The notes under the pieces: generated by a model | Seen by the model: the letters and a program-made list of their open reading frames with translations, nothing else | Told to the model about the DNA's origin: nothing | Databases searched by the model: none | From: Clitoria ternatea | Taxonomy: Eukaryota > Streptophyta > Magnoliopsida > Fabales > Fabaceae | Direction of reading: 5' to 3' | DNA: 64,000 nt | Assembly (NCBI GenBank): GCA_037962975.1 | Contig: CM075673.1 | Span: 16,290,001 to 16,354,000, forward strand | In this document: piece by piece, positions 12,151-23,637 of the stretch | Numbering within the stretch: position 1 is the stretch's first letter | Layout: the number at the start of each line of letters is the position of its first letter | Program-made: the position numbers and the translations under genes

Positions 12151-15100
12151 TCACATACCTGATTCAAATGCGTCAGGATACCGCTCTCTGATATCGTCTT
12201 CACGTTCCCATGTGATCATTTCTGCATTTCCATGTTTCCAAGCGACCTCCACCAAAGGTACCAACTTGTTCCGCAATTTCTTCACAGAATGTCCGACAAT
12301 GCGAAGAGAAACAGGAGAAATAGATAGATCATCTCGCACCTCAATCTCGTCCATAGGGATCACGTGTAGGGGGTCATAAACATATTTCCTCAACTGCGAT
12401 ACGTGGAACACGTTGTGTAGATTAGCAAGATGCGGAGGGAGTGCTATCCGATAAGCAACCTCACCAATCCGCTCCAACACCTCGTAAGGTCCAATAAACC
12501 TAGGGCTCAACTTCCCACTCTTCAACGCCCTTCCAATGCCTTTGTCGCGTGAGACCTTCAAAAACACATGGTCACCCACTTGAAATTCAAGTGGTTTATG
12601 CCTCTTGTCATAATAACTCTTCTGCCTATCCTGAGCAATCTTCATATTCTCTTGTATCTTCTTAATTTGCTCCGTAGTTTCTTGAATAATCTCTGGCCCT
12701 AAGGCCAAATTTTCACCAACTTCAAGCCAACACAAGGAAGTTCTACACTTCCTTCCATACAATGCCTCATAAGGTGCCATGCCAATACTGGAATGGAAAC
12801 TGTTATTGTATGTAAATTCGATCAATGGGAGGAATCTCTCCCAACATCCACAGTGCTCAAGAGCACAAGCTCTCAACAGATCCTCCAAGCTTTGTATAGT
12901 TCTCTCCGATTGCCCATCAGTTTTGAGGGTGATAAGCGGAACTAAGTTTTAACTTAGAACCCAACTCATTATGCAAATGTCCCCAGCACCGAGAAGTAAA
13001 CCGAGGATCACGGTCGGATATAATACTGGACGGAACACCATGCAGCCTAACAATCTCCTTGATGTATATTTGTGTTAATTTCTCCAAAGAACTCTTCATA
13101 TTTATGGGTAAAAAGTGAGCATATTTTGTCAATCGGTCAACAATCACCCATATAGCATAGTTTCCAGCACGAGTTTTGGGTAGTCCCGAAACAAAATCCA
13201 TAGCTATGCTATCCCATTTCCAAACAGGGATCTCCAATGGTCTCAAATAACCAGACGGTCTCTGATGCTCGACCTTAGCCTTCTGACAAATAAGACAAGA
13301 TGCCACAAAGTTCGCCACATCACGCTTCATACCGGGCCATCAAAAATTCTTTTTCAAATCTTGATACATCTTAGTGGAACCAGGATGAATACTCAATATG
13401 CTTTTGTGGGCTTCCTCAAGTATACATTTTCTTACATCACTACCTGAAGGAACATAAATTCGGCCCTTCACACGCCAAATGCCATTTTGACCTTCTGCTA
13501 AGAATAAATTCTTCCCTTTTTCTTCGGTCTTTTTCATCTCAATCAAATACTCATCATTGGGTTGTTGCGCCTTCACATATTCAAGAAATTCATTAGTAAC
13601 CTTTAACATCTTCAATGCCATTCTCTTAGGAGTATAAGTCTCCACGCCCACATTCAAATCTCTAAATTGTTCTATCAATTCCATTTCCTTTGCCATCATC
13701 ATGGAGACATGCAATGATTTCCGGCTCAAAGCATCAGCAACTACATTCGCCTTGCCAGGGTGATACTTCAATTCAAACTCATAATCCTTTAGGAACTCCA
13801 TCCATCGTCTTTGGCGCATATTTAACTCTTTCTGGTCAAACAAATATTTAAGGCTCTTATGATCACTAAGACCACAAACTTGGAGCCATACAAGTAGTGT
13901 CGCCACAACTTCAATGCAAACACCACTGCCGCCAATTCAAGATCATGTATGGGATAATTAACCTCATGCGGTCGCAACTGCCTCGACACATAGGCTATCA
14001 CACGTTCCTTTTACATCAATACACATCCAAGACCAAGCTTAGATGCATCGCAATATACCACAAATTCATCCGTCAAATCGGGCAATGCTAACACCGGTGC
14101 GGTAGTAAGCCTTAACTTCAACTCTTGGAAACTCTTTTCACATTCACGGGTCCACACAAAAGAGTGATTCTTCTGAGTCAACTTCATTAATGGTAAAGCC
14201 AAATGGGAAAACCCTTCAATGAACCTCCGGTAATAACCGGCAAGACCAAGAAAACTCCTTATCTCCGTCACCGACGTTGGTCTTTCCCAAGCCATCACAG
14301 CTTCAACTTTAGATCTATCCACAGCAACTCCATCACTCGAAATAACATGTCCAAGAAATTGGACCTCAGACAGCCAAAATTCACACTTAGAGAGCTTCGC
14401 ATACAACTCCTTTTCTCGTAGAATAGTCAACACAAGACGAAGATGTATTTCATGCTCTTCATGACTTTTGGAGTACACCAAAATGTCATCAATAAACACC
14501 ACGATGAATTGGTCCAGATATTCATGAAAGATGCGATTCATGTAGCTCATGAAAATCGCAGGGGCATTCGTCACACCAAATGGCATCACTACGTACTCAT
14601 AGTGTCCATATCGCGTTCGGAAAGCAGTCTTCGGAATATCTTCGGCCTTCACCCGAATTTGGTGATATCCGGAGCGTAAATCGATCTTCGAAAACACAAC
14701 AGCACCCTTCAATTGATCCAAAATATCGTCAATCCGCGGAAGAGGGTATTTATTCTTAATGGTTAGCTTGTTGAGTTGGCGATAATCAACGCACAATCTC
14801 ATGCTCCCATCTTTCTTCTTTACCAACAACACAGGAGCACCCCAAGGAGACACACTTGGGCGAATAAACTCCCGTTCAAGTAATTCTTCCACTTGTTTCT
14901 TTAATTCAACTAACTCCAATAAAGACATCCTATAAGGAGCTTGGGAAACAGGTTCCGCACCTGGAATAAGATCAATAGCAAATTCCACTTCTCGTGGAGG
15001 AGGTAATCCGGGAATCTCTTCCGGAAACACATCGGGAAATTCTAAAACAATAGGAATTCCACCAGATTGGGAAACACCATTCCCATCCACCAAACAAAAC

Positions 15101-15804
15101 ATCATAAGAAGTTGAGAGATACCTCGCACATCAAAGCCTTCATTATTAGAGGTTGGGAAAATCACTGTCTTGCTATGACAATCCACCAAAACCTTGTTGG
15201 CGGACAACCAATCCATGCCTAGAATAACGTCCAGATCTTTCATAGGTAAACACACGAGGGATACAACAAATTTCCTACCCTCCAAGTCCACCTCGACATT
15301 TTCACATCGAGTCACCGATCTCAAACAAGCACCAGTCGGTGTAGTCACCAATATTGAACCTTTCATCATACTCACAGGCACCCGTAAGCGCCTCACACAA
15401 TCTTCAGAAATAAAAGAGTGCGTAGCACCCGAATCAAATATTACATTAACAACATTACCATATATCTGGCACTCACTTTGGACAAGGTCTTCAGCTTGTG
15501 CAGCTTCTTCACCGGTCACGGCAAAGACTCTTCCAGCCATTTGTTGATTAGTACCACGATTTGGGCCATTCCGACCACCATTAGCATTACCTCGGCCGTT
15601 TCCATTTCCACGGCCGTTACCACCATTACGGTTTCCATTTCTTCCACCATTACCGTTTCCACGACCACGGCCTCTAAAAGCACTATAGCCTTCACGGTTT
15701 GCATTATCACGTGGCACAACGTCTGCAGCATTCAAAGGACAATCAGGGCAGATATGCCCCGGTTGGTTGCATCTATAGCACACACTGTTTCTTCTTGATT
15801 GCAA
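12151..15804 (-). pseudogene. Chromovirus pol: protease, RT, RNase H, integrase, chromodomain (broken)
   Basis: Reading leftward: a zinc knuckle CYRCNQPGHICPDC, an Asn/Gly/Arg-rich linker, protease with FDSGATHSFI, RT with YPLPRIDDILDQL, KIDLRSGYHQIRV and catalytic FIDDILVYSK, RNase H (YCDASKLGLG...SDHKSLKYLF), integrase with HHCC residues (AHKS, SIHPGS, SCLICQ) and catalytic-core Asp segments (MDFVSGLP, ISDRDPRF), then a GPYEVLERIG segment and a chromodomain-like end (VPLVEVAWKHG...TWEREDDIRERYP). Lesions: a stop just after DASKLGLGCVLM (14008-14010, a CAA-to-TAA type change), a one-base loss before SDHKS near 13890, a stop in the integrase zinc domain near 13337 (TGG-to-TGA type), and an extra A near 12917 just after AYHPQ. 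The element cannot make functional pol by itself. Confidence 0.93.
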
Positions 15805-16649
15805 TCTCTAGCCAAATGATTTCCACCATATCTGAAACAACGAAGTCCTTGGCCATCACCTCGGCCACCAACGGCACCATGCCTTCCGCCACCTCGTCCA
15901 CCTCTAAAAGAAGAGGACCCACGTATAAATCGTCTATTGTTCTTAAAGTTGCCTTTCTTCTTGAAGCTAGAAGATTGGCCTTTCAACTTGTAATCATGCC
16001 CCGAGTAACTCCTTGGAGCAATATCATTCTCTTCAAAGATTCTACACTTATCCACAAGAGTAGGAAAACTCCTAATCTCTTGGTGACAAATCGCCTTCTT
16101 AATCTCTTGGCGCAGTCCATTCTCAAATTTAACACACTTTGAAGTTTCAGTGCCCTTTTGCTGAAAGGGGGGATAAAACACACATAGCTCTTCAAATTTC
16201 AAAGCATACTCCTCAACTGTCATACCACCTTGCTTGAGTTCCATGAATTCAAGCTCTTTCTTGTTCTTATAACTCGCAAGAAAGTATTTCTTAAGAAACT
16301 CCGCCTTAAAATTCTCCCAATTTAAAGGAGTGTGGGCAGCAATCATACGTCCACGGGTGAGGATCCACCAAGATTCGGCCTCATTCCGAACCATGAACAT
16401 TGCGTATTCCACCTTCTGGGTTTCAGTACATTCCATACTAGCGAATATCCGCTCCAAGTCACGGATCCAGACATGAGCATCTTCTGGCTTATAGCCTCCA
16501 TGAAATTCAGAAGGCTTCCACTTAAGAAATTGGTCAAGACCTTGATTTGGCTGACCAATAGGTTGTTGTTGCCATTCAAGTATGTCGGCAAAGCGATTAA
16601 AGGCTTCAGCCATAGCGGCTGCATCAGAATTGCGCCTATACGCCATCAC
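15732..16649 (-). CDS. Chromovirus gag, open for 305 codons, out of frame with pol
   Basis: Starts at ATGATG (16649) about 300 bases inside the PBS. The capsid domain spans residues about 45-215, with FLKWKPSEFHGGYKPEDAHV, ESWWILTRGRMI, the ENFKAEFLKKYF segment and VEEYALKFEELCVFYPPF, all standard chromovirus gag blocks. A basic Gly/Arg-rich region follows, then a zinc knuckle near the end, CFRYGGNHLARDC, where the usual second Cys is Tyr. The frame then overlaps the pol frame, which opens in a different phase at 15804. The switch falls at a GTGTGT dinucleotide run and looks like a two-base expansion, since related elements normally have one continuous gag-pol. Gag could still be made; fusion to pol would need frameshifting. 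Confidence 0.88.
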   Translation of the reverse strand: MMAYRRNSDAAAMAEAFNRFADILEWQQQPIGQPNQGLDQFLKWKPSEFHGGYKPEDAHVWIRDLERIFASMECTETQKVEYAMFMVRNEAESWWILTRGRMIAAHTPLNWENFKAEFLKKYFLASYKNKKELEFMELKQGGMTVEEYALKFEELCVFYPPFQQKGTETSKCVKFENGLRQEIKKAICHQEIRSFPTLVDKCRIFEENDIAPRSYSGHDYKLKGQSSSFKKKGNFKNNRRFIRGSSSFRGGRGGGRHGAVGGRGDGQGLRCFRYGGNHLARDCNQEETVCAIDATNRGISALIVL

Positions 16650-16943
16650 TCAATCTATATACAACAACATAAACATAATTAGAAACTTAAAGTCTCTTCA
16701 CCCAATGTGCATACATATATCAGTCATCATTAACCTCCTTGATACAAGCATCATCATAATGTATTTCATAATTAGAAGGTAAATATGAGAAAGGAATTGC
16801 CTGGCCGGGCTTAACAACCATCATGTAATATTTTCATTTCAGTAACAACCATCATAATTCACCCACATAATTTACAAATCAATCAGCCAAAAGCAATAAA
16901 CACATAAACATCATCAACTTTAATTGTATCAAGAGCAATGAAT

Positions 16944-16955
16944 ACTCTGATACCA
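16944..16955 (-). promoter_or_regulatory. Primer binding site for initiator methionine tRNA
   Basis: Minus strand TGGTATCAGAGT, matching the 3' end complement of plant tRNA-iMet (TGGTATCAGAGC) at 11 of 12 bases, three bases downstream of the 5' LTR end. This fixes the element's orientation. Confidence 0.9.
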
Positions 16956-16958
16956 GGT

Positions 16959-19900
16959 TGAGACGCCCCAAACCCCCAAATAAAATAGGGGAAAATTTTT
17001 CACGTCTTTGAAAATATTAATAAATCAAATAATTAAAGTGGTGAAGTATTTTTCACCAAACCCCTGGATCTAAAATAAACCACTCCCATATATGAAGATA
17101 TGAGAGGGTGAAATCAAAAGATTATTTTTCAATCAGAGTCAGCGGAAGATTCATTCGATTTGTTCATTGGCCAATTGATTTCCAAGAGGAGGAATTTCAT
17201 AAAAATGTGGAAGGTAGTTTATATAGTCTAGAGATCCAAAATATACTCCTCAACACCTTTAAAATAATATTTAAGGAAGAACATGTGCATAGGATTTAAA
17301 ACTTCATTTAAAATAATAATTAGAAGCATCAGGTGCCACTCGCTCAAGCGAGAATCAATTCACTTGAGAGAGCCAGCGTAATCACGCTTGGGCGAACGCT
17401 GAGCGACCTTGGGCGAAAGAGAGAAGTAAGCATCAGGGCTCAGCTCGCTTGAGCGAGCCCTGTCTCGCTTGAGCAAGATACAAAAGGAAGCATTGAGCGA
17501 GGCAGCGAGACGCTTGAGCGAGAGGAGGAGTTTGTATCAGGGGTCAATCTCGCTTGAGCGGAACTCCCTTCGCTTGAGTGAGATTGGTCCAGAAACGTTG
17601 GGAACTCACTGGCCAATTTTCGCTTGGGCGAGGCACCACTCGCCTGGGCAAAAATCGTCCAGTATCTAAATCCTTCCCCTTCGCTTGAGCGCTCCCTCCT
17701 CCGCCTGGGCGAAAATTGTCCAGAATCGAAACTCTGATTCTGTGGCAATCTCGCTTGGGCGACATACACTCCCGCTTGAGCAAAAATGGGGCAGAAACGA
17801 ATTCCCCATTTCACAACAATCTCGCTTGAGCGAGATTCCCACTCGCTTGAGCGAGTTATGCAGAAACTCAACAGAAACGAAATTTTCCATCCACTTAGCA
17901 CATGAAACCTTAACTCCTTCTATTTTGGCCTTACCTAAGACCTTATCTTACTTCATTATGCATGTACCACTGCATACAATACCACAATCTAGAATTACAT
18001 GATTCTTTCATGAAATCAATTACCATCAACATCATCATGCTAACATTAACTCATGCATATAATTTAAATTCATCATCAAACCACATACACTCCCTACATA
18101 TACCTATATTCCACATCATTCCACAAGATCCATAATATAACATAAAAACACAGCATCCATTCATTAATCAATACTAAGTATCATGGTCCCTTATTTACAT
18201 CCTTTGGGTCATGAATGAAAATTGGCCTTACACACACATGTCCAATTTTCTCCCATGACCCCCAAAATTATAAACCATTACAAAATTGAGTATATACACC
18301 TCATATACTCTACCCAACACAGATTTTCATGTCGGCCAAGGCGCACACATTCCTACTCATATTTACCTCCTTCAAACTCAGCCTCCAAAATTGTAGGATT
18401 CAAGTCATACCTACATCAACTTTAAAAATGGCAACGGGGAGGTGAGTAACATAATCCAAATGAACTAAAGTCATACATTATGATGAAATACATGTATACT
18501 TGCACAATTAGCCATCATTACACCACATCATACATTATACACAATACATCTTATAATTTCAAGTATATATTCACAATATCAATCATTTGGATTGCCAATC
18601 ACACACATAGGGTTAGTATTCAACTCTTTCCCTTTTCAATTCTCATTCATCCGTTGCCACCATGGGCTTTCACCTAGGCATATTTCCAGCTATATGCAAA
18701 TGCTCTTAAAGCTAATGCATATGCACAAGAATTTCTCATCAAACAATGCGGATCCGACTGTGGGAAAAATACAACATTAATTTAATTGTGGGACAAGCAT
18801 AGGTGTGCTACTATGCCGTTACTGCAGTAGAAAAAATTATGTACACATATATCTCAATTTATGCATGCTTACATCATCATAATTTTACTGGTACCAAACC
18901 GCTATCGCCCATCTGTAGCACTAGTCACCCTATGACTTGCGGATCAACAACGTGGCCTCAACTACCACAAGTGCTACGGGCCCCTCCCGAACACACATCG
19001 AGAGAGCCGTGTCCCGTCGGACACCGAGGTAAACTCGCTCACCAATAGAGTCGCCCGCCCACTGGGCCTGCCACATAGGGTGCCTCGTCACCAACTATGG
19101 ACAGCTTCGTGACTCATACACCGAGTCACAGGGGAAATCACAATACGCTCGTGCACTGAGCCGCCCTCCCACTGGGCCTGCCTAGTGGAACCCCCTAATA
19201 TTCCACATAGACAGCTATAATATTCCATGGATGCAATGCAAATGCAAATCAAGTGCATCCTCACACTATGCATCCTAGATGCCACTCCACAGTCAATCAT
19301 TCCTCACCACCACTTGGTGGATTACAATATTCTCATCATTCTTATCCAATCCCAATTCTCTTTTGAACTTATTCTCATTAATAGTTAGTGGCATACACAT
19401 TCCATAACTCATACACACATATTTGGGATATTCACATCACAATTCCAATTCACACATGGTTTCAAGCCATCATCACATTTCATCAACATAGTATCATCGT
19501 CACATCACAACATTATCCCAAATATATTGCCACATAACAATCATTATTCTAAATGCATTCAAATCATAACATTATCATATCATCCATTCAACAATCATCA
19601 AAATAATAATATATACATATTTTCACATCACCAATGGATGAAATCATGCATTTAGAAAAGTTACCCTCTCCTACCTCAAGTGAAGTAGTGATCAACGCGG
19701 TTTGATGGTCCCGCTTCATTAATGAGGTCACTTCCTACATCACAATACATTACACAATCAATTTTCTATTTACCCATTAAGACTCAAACACTTATACATA
19801 TATCAATAACTTGATGTTTACTTTATTTTAACTCTTAAAACTCCTTTATTCCATTTTATCCACCATAACCACCATGGGTTAGGTGCTACCCATTATTATT

Positions 19901-20910
19901 ATGCACTCTAGAACCAAACCCCTTTCATGGGTTTCTCCATTATCAACCTCTATCAACAAAATACCATCACCAATGACCCTTATGCATCATAACTCACATT
20001 TATTACCAACAATTAATGTTCATCAACCTCCATTATGCATTTCCCCCAAATTCATGAAGTTAGAGTTTCATAAAATTCCAACAACCATCATAAATATTCT
20101 TCTCCTTCCAACCATAAATGTATCCACTTCATTACTCCCCTAAGAAACCTTACTTTCTTAAAACCCAACATAACTCATACATTAAATGCTCTCCTCAAAA
20201 CATCTATTCACATGCATGGCTTCCAAAACACATAATACCACATACTCTTAACCAAAACCTTAGCAAAAATGGGTATACTTACCTCAAAACCCAAAAACGA
20301 AAATGGGTTCTAGAAGGGAGGAGAACACCAACGAAAATGAGGAAGAGAAGGAGGAAAAACAGCAGCCCCACAAGCCTCCTTCAAGCTCCCTTCAAACGAA
20401 AATGAGGAGGTGTGGAAGATGAGCTCAAGTTGCTATGGTTTTTGGAAGAAGGAAAGGAAGGAGAAATGGAGAAGATGATGAAGAAGAGAAGAAGAAGAAT
20501 GAAGTGTAATGTTTACACCATCAGCAGCGCATACGTGAATAGGAGAAGGAAAATGGGGTTTTTGATTTATTTTAATTCCCATTCATTAAAACTTCATCGT
20601 TTTATAACTAACAGGTTCTCCGTTCGGGCTCAATACATCGTCTGAAAATTATTCCGAATACATATTCGAATTCTCAATAATATTCTCAATAGCCCTGACC
20701 AATATCATCTCATTCCGAGATACTTGGTCCGACACCCATATCTCAACCGGGCTTAATTTCAGCTTAACCGGTCTCCATAATTCCCTCACAGTCCTCAAAA
20801 TTATCAATTTAATTATTCTCAATAGTTTAGGACATTAAATACTCCATATACCAATTTCTAATATTTATTCCGGTAATTAATTCTCTCATTTTAAAATTTG
20901 GGATGTTACA
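16959..20910 (-). repeat. 5' LTR of the chromovirus (right copy)
   Basis: Full-length LTR of 3952 bases bounded by TG at 16959 and CA at 20910 on the plus strand (TGTAACATC...GGCGTCTCA on its own strand). It matches the left LTR throughout. Most differences are C/T or G/A, with one single-A indel near 19134. It carries the same internal landmarks, shifted by 8799 bases. It would contain the element promoter; I cannot place a start site with confidence. Confidence 0.95.
17335..17861. repeat. TCGCTTGAGCGA word array, right LTR copy
   Basis: Second copy of the irregular word array of the left LTR, with two or three single-base changes (for example one GAGCGAG changed to GAGTGAG near 17578). Confidence 0.85.
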
Positions 20911-21558
20911 CCTTACTTTACTTAACCCCTAGTAGACCGGATATCATGTTTGCTGTTTGTATGTGTGCAAGATATCAAGCATGCCCAAAAGAATCACATG
21001 TAACTACCGTGAAACAAATAATGAAATACTTGGTTGGAACTCAAGATGTTGGCTTATGGTACCCCAAATGGGTTAAATGCACTCTTGTTGGTGACTCTGA
21101 TTCTGACTTTGCAGGATGTAAACTTGATAGAAAAAGTACTAGTGGTACTTGTCACTTGCTTGGTAGTTCTCTTGTATCTTTGCATAGCAAGAAACAAGTA
21201 AGTGTTGCATTGTCAACAGCTGAGGCAGAATATGTTGCAGGGTAGTCGTTGTGCCCAAATCCTTTAGATGAAGTAATAACTTCTAGACTTTGGTGTTGTT
21301 TTAGACCATGTGCCTCTTAAATGTGATAATACAAGTGCTATTAATATTTCAAAGAATTCTATGATGCATTCAAGAACCAAACATATTGAGATAAGACATC
21401 ATTTCATTAGAGATCATGTGTTAAAAGGTGATTGTGTGCTTGAACATGTTGAAACCTCTAAGTAATTAGATGATATATTCACAAAACCACTTACAAAGGA
21501 ACAATTCATAAACATTAGGAGAGAATTAGGAATTTTAAAGATGTCTAATGCTAATTAG
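20911..21558 (+). pseudogene. copia RT end and RNase H remnant
   Basis: Begins mid-domain with LLYLTPSRPDIMFAVCMCAR, the classic copia RT-to-RNase H connection. It continues through KQIMKYLVGTQDVGLWYP, SDFAGCKLDRKSTSGTCHLL and KKQVSVALSTAEAEYVAG, then breaks at a stop at about 21243 and shifts frame. Further recognisable pieces are KHIEIRHHFIRDHVLKGD and DIFTKPLTKEQF, ending at TAG 21556-21558. RNase H would remove RNA from the RNA:DNA hybrid during reverse transcription. At least two stops and a frameshift make it non-functional. Confidence 0.92.
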
Positions 21559-22173
21559 TTACATTCGTTGTAAATTAATTGGTGAGAAATTTGACTATCC
21601 TTGTTAATAGATGATTCTTAATTTTAAGCATGAGATTTGAATAAGTATGTAATTTGATTCTCTTTGGCATGATAGTTACCTTATGAATCATAAATATTGA
21701 TTAAATTGATTGCATTATAAAGTTCATGATTCTTAAGCATGAATAATTCATTAGTTGAGTCTTGAATTGTATAAATGATTGAGTTAAATGTTGTTCATGA
21801 GTGTTTGATTGAAATAGAAGGCAAAAAGAGTCATAAAATTGAAGATTTCAATGATCCAAAAGCGTTGCCCAGTGCCTTGAATCGATTTAGCAGCTTAAAA
21901 TTGTAATTCAAAGAGATCCAGCATCGTTTGAATCGATTCACAGGGGTCTTGAATCGATTCAAACCCCTGATGCTCAATTTTTTTAAAAACAGCAGCATTT
22001 GAATCGATTCAAACCTCCATTGAATCGATTTATGCGATAAATATTACCTATATCACGCTGTTTTGGGTTCTTTTTCATCATTTCACTCTAACCTCTTCAT
22101 TCCTTTTCTCCTCCTTCTCTCTAAAACTTCTTTCTTCCACTTTAAATTCTCCATTTTCACTCACTCAAATCCT
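21559..22173 (+). other. Internal spacer of the copia element with TTGAATCGATTCAA words
   Basis: Non-coding stretch between pol and the downstream ORF. Five variants of the perfect 14-bp palindrome TTGAATCGATTCAA lie at about 21880-22030. The same word recurs in this element's LTR at about 23905-24090. Confidence 0.7.
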
Positions 22174-23219
22174 ATGGCTTCCTCCTCCCAACCCTTCAAG
22201 AAACAACGAGCAAACATCATTGGAACCTCCGTACCACAAAACTCAGATTTGGTCAAACTCTTTGACACTTAAAAAGACTTAGAAAGGTATTTGAACAACT
22301 TTTCTGAGAAACCTTTGATTCCTCCTCACTGGCTTGATCTTCTATTTTTTGAGTCTTCTGGTCTTTCTCTTACTCAAACTCTCCAATAACAACACATTCT
22401 GGAATTCGCCACTCTTGAGTCTCAAGCAATTTATTTGCGCCTTCAAGATGGTTGATACATTGCCAAAGTGAAAGGTGTAACCATGATTCTTGATAATGAA
22501 GTTCTAAACAAAGTTGGCAAGCTTCCTATCAATGATGCTCACTTTATTGGGAGAGAACCCTCTCCATGGTGGAACTATAATCTCCTAGAAGCAAGAAACC
22601 TCTTCAATCTCTCTTCATCTACCACAAGCACGGTTAGAAAATTGAACATTGACCATCGCTTGCTTCATTATGTTTTGGTGAAGATTCTCCTACCCCTAGG
22701 AAGTAACAATGCCCGAGTAAGTGAATCTCAACTGCTTATCCTTTGGGCAATTGTGAATCAGCACAAAATCAACTAGATCAACATAGTTAGGAATCACATA
22801 TTGGATGCTAAAAACCTCACAAGACTTCCTTATGTAGTTCTCATCACCAAAATCCTTCGTTACTTTAGGGTCGATTTCAAGAATAAAGTCCAGGAAGTTG
22901 TTGGCACTAAGGGTCTAATTGGCAAGTCTCATCTTACTAAGATGAATATTCATGAGTACCATGGCCTTTGGGAAATTCTTCAACGCCTACGCCACGATAG
23001 TGATGATGAAGATGCTGCTAATGCTCCTCCTCATCCTACACCTACATAAGCACCTGTTGATGACTTGTTTGCACGACTCACTACTCATCTGGATCATCGC
23101 CTTTATGCCATGGAAGCAAATATCAACACCAGGCTTGATAAGTTCGAAGCAAACATGGAGGAACGCTACATAGAACTTGCTACCCAAATCTCTAGCCTCC
23201 AATTCCCTCAGCCTTAGTT
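22174..23219 (+). pseudogene. Post-pol ORF of the copia element (env-like position), broken
   Basis: Starts at ATG 22174 (MASSSQPFKKQRANI). It continues across stops at about 22270, 22388 and 22454 into a longer conserved-looking region (VTMILDNEVLNKVGKLPIND, RLLHYVLVKILLPLGSNN, SESQLLILWAIVNQHKIN), ending with a coiled-coil-like tail (LDKFEANMEERYIELATQIS). Composition and order match the legume 'putative plant transposon protein' family found downstream of pol in sireviruses and related repeats. Its function is unknown; the env-like label refers only to position. I see no clear signal peptide or membrane anchor. Four or more in-frame stops make it a pseudogene. Confidence 0.65.
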
Positions 23220-23621
23220 GGCTTTCTTTTCTATATTATGCTTGAAACTAGTTAATTATGTTTTATGGTTGTTTTGCCTGAACTTTATTACCCAATGTGG
23301 CTCCTTGGTTGTTCAATTATGTTGGTTGCTTAATTGTCAAACCTTATGATAATTAATCTATTGTTATAAATGTTTCTGTTATTTCCCTACAGCTTATATT
23401 GTTTTTGATAATGACAAAGGGGGAGAGATATTGGAAAGGGGAAAAGAAATCACAAACTAGAATAATATATATGTATACATGTTTCATTGCGAACAAACAA
23501 ATATATATGTATGATTACAAATTTAGTTACATTACTGATTTGCCTAGTTCATTACATGAATGTTGATATAATTATTCTTGAAATTAACACCCCGAAGAGA
23601 TGTCTATTAGTTGTCATCATC

Positions 23622-23633
23622 AAAAAAGGGGAG
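23622..23633 (+). promoter_or_regulatory. Polypurine tract of the copia element
   Basis: AAAAAAGGGGAG, preceded by TTGTCATCATC, lies just before the LTR start TGTTTGTATG. A second purine tract (ACAAAGGGGGAGAGA) lies about 215 bases upstream at about 23415, so one of the two may be a relic. Confidence 0.65.
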
Positions 23634-23637
23634 AATA

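Larger units (their letters stand above)
8168..20910 (-). mobile_element. Chromovirus-type Ty3/gypsy LTR retrotransposon, 12.7 kb
   Basis: Two nearly identical direct repeats of about 3.95 kb flank an internal region with gag, protease, RT, RNase H, integrase and a C-terminal chromodomain-like tail, all on the minus strand. A PBS for initiator-Met tRNA abuts the right (5') LTR and a purine tract abuts the left (3') LTR. Gag-pol order and chromodomain place it among chromoviruses; long LTRs and the iMet PBS favour the Tekay/Del branch (inference). LTRs differ by about 50 bases by my eye count (about 1.3%), mostly transitions plus one single-base indel, so the insertion is recent. No 5-bp target duplication is present: the left flank is Ogre pol, the right flank copia pol. 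Confidence 0.95.

Noticed and set aside
14203..16682. Several plus-strand frames over the chromovirus internal region
   Set aside because: All are shadows of gag and pol, which are clearly coded on the minus strand.
16944..16955. Part of a tRNA gene
   Set aside because: Only the 12-base complement of the tRNA 3' end is present at the right place beside an LTR; it is a primer binding site.
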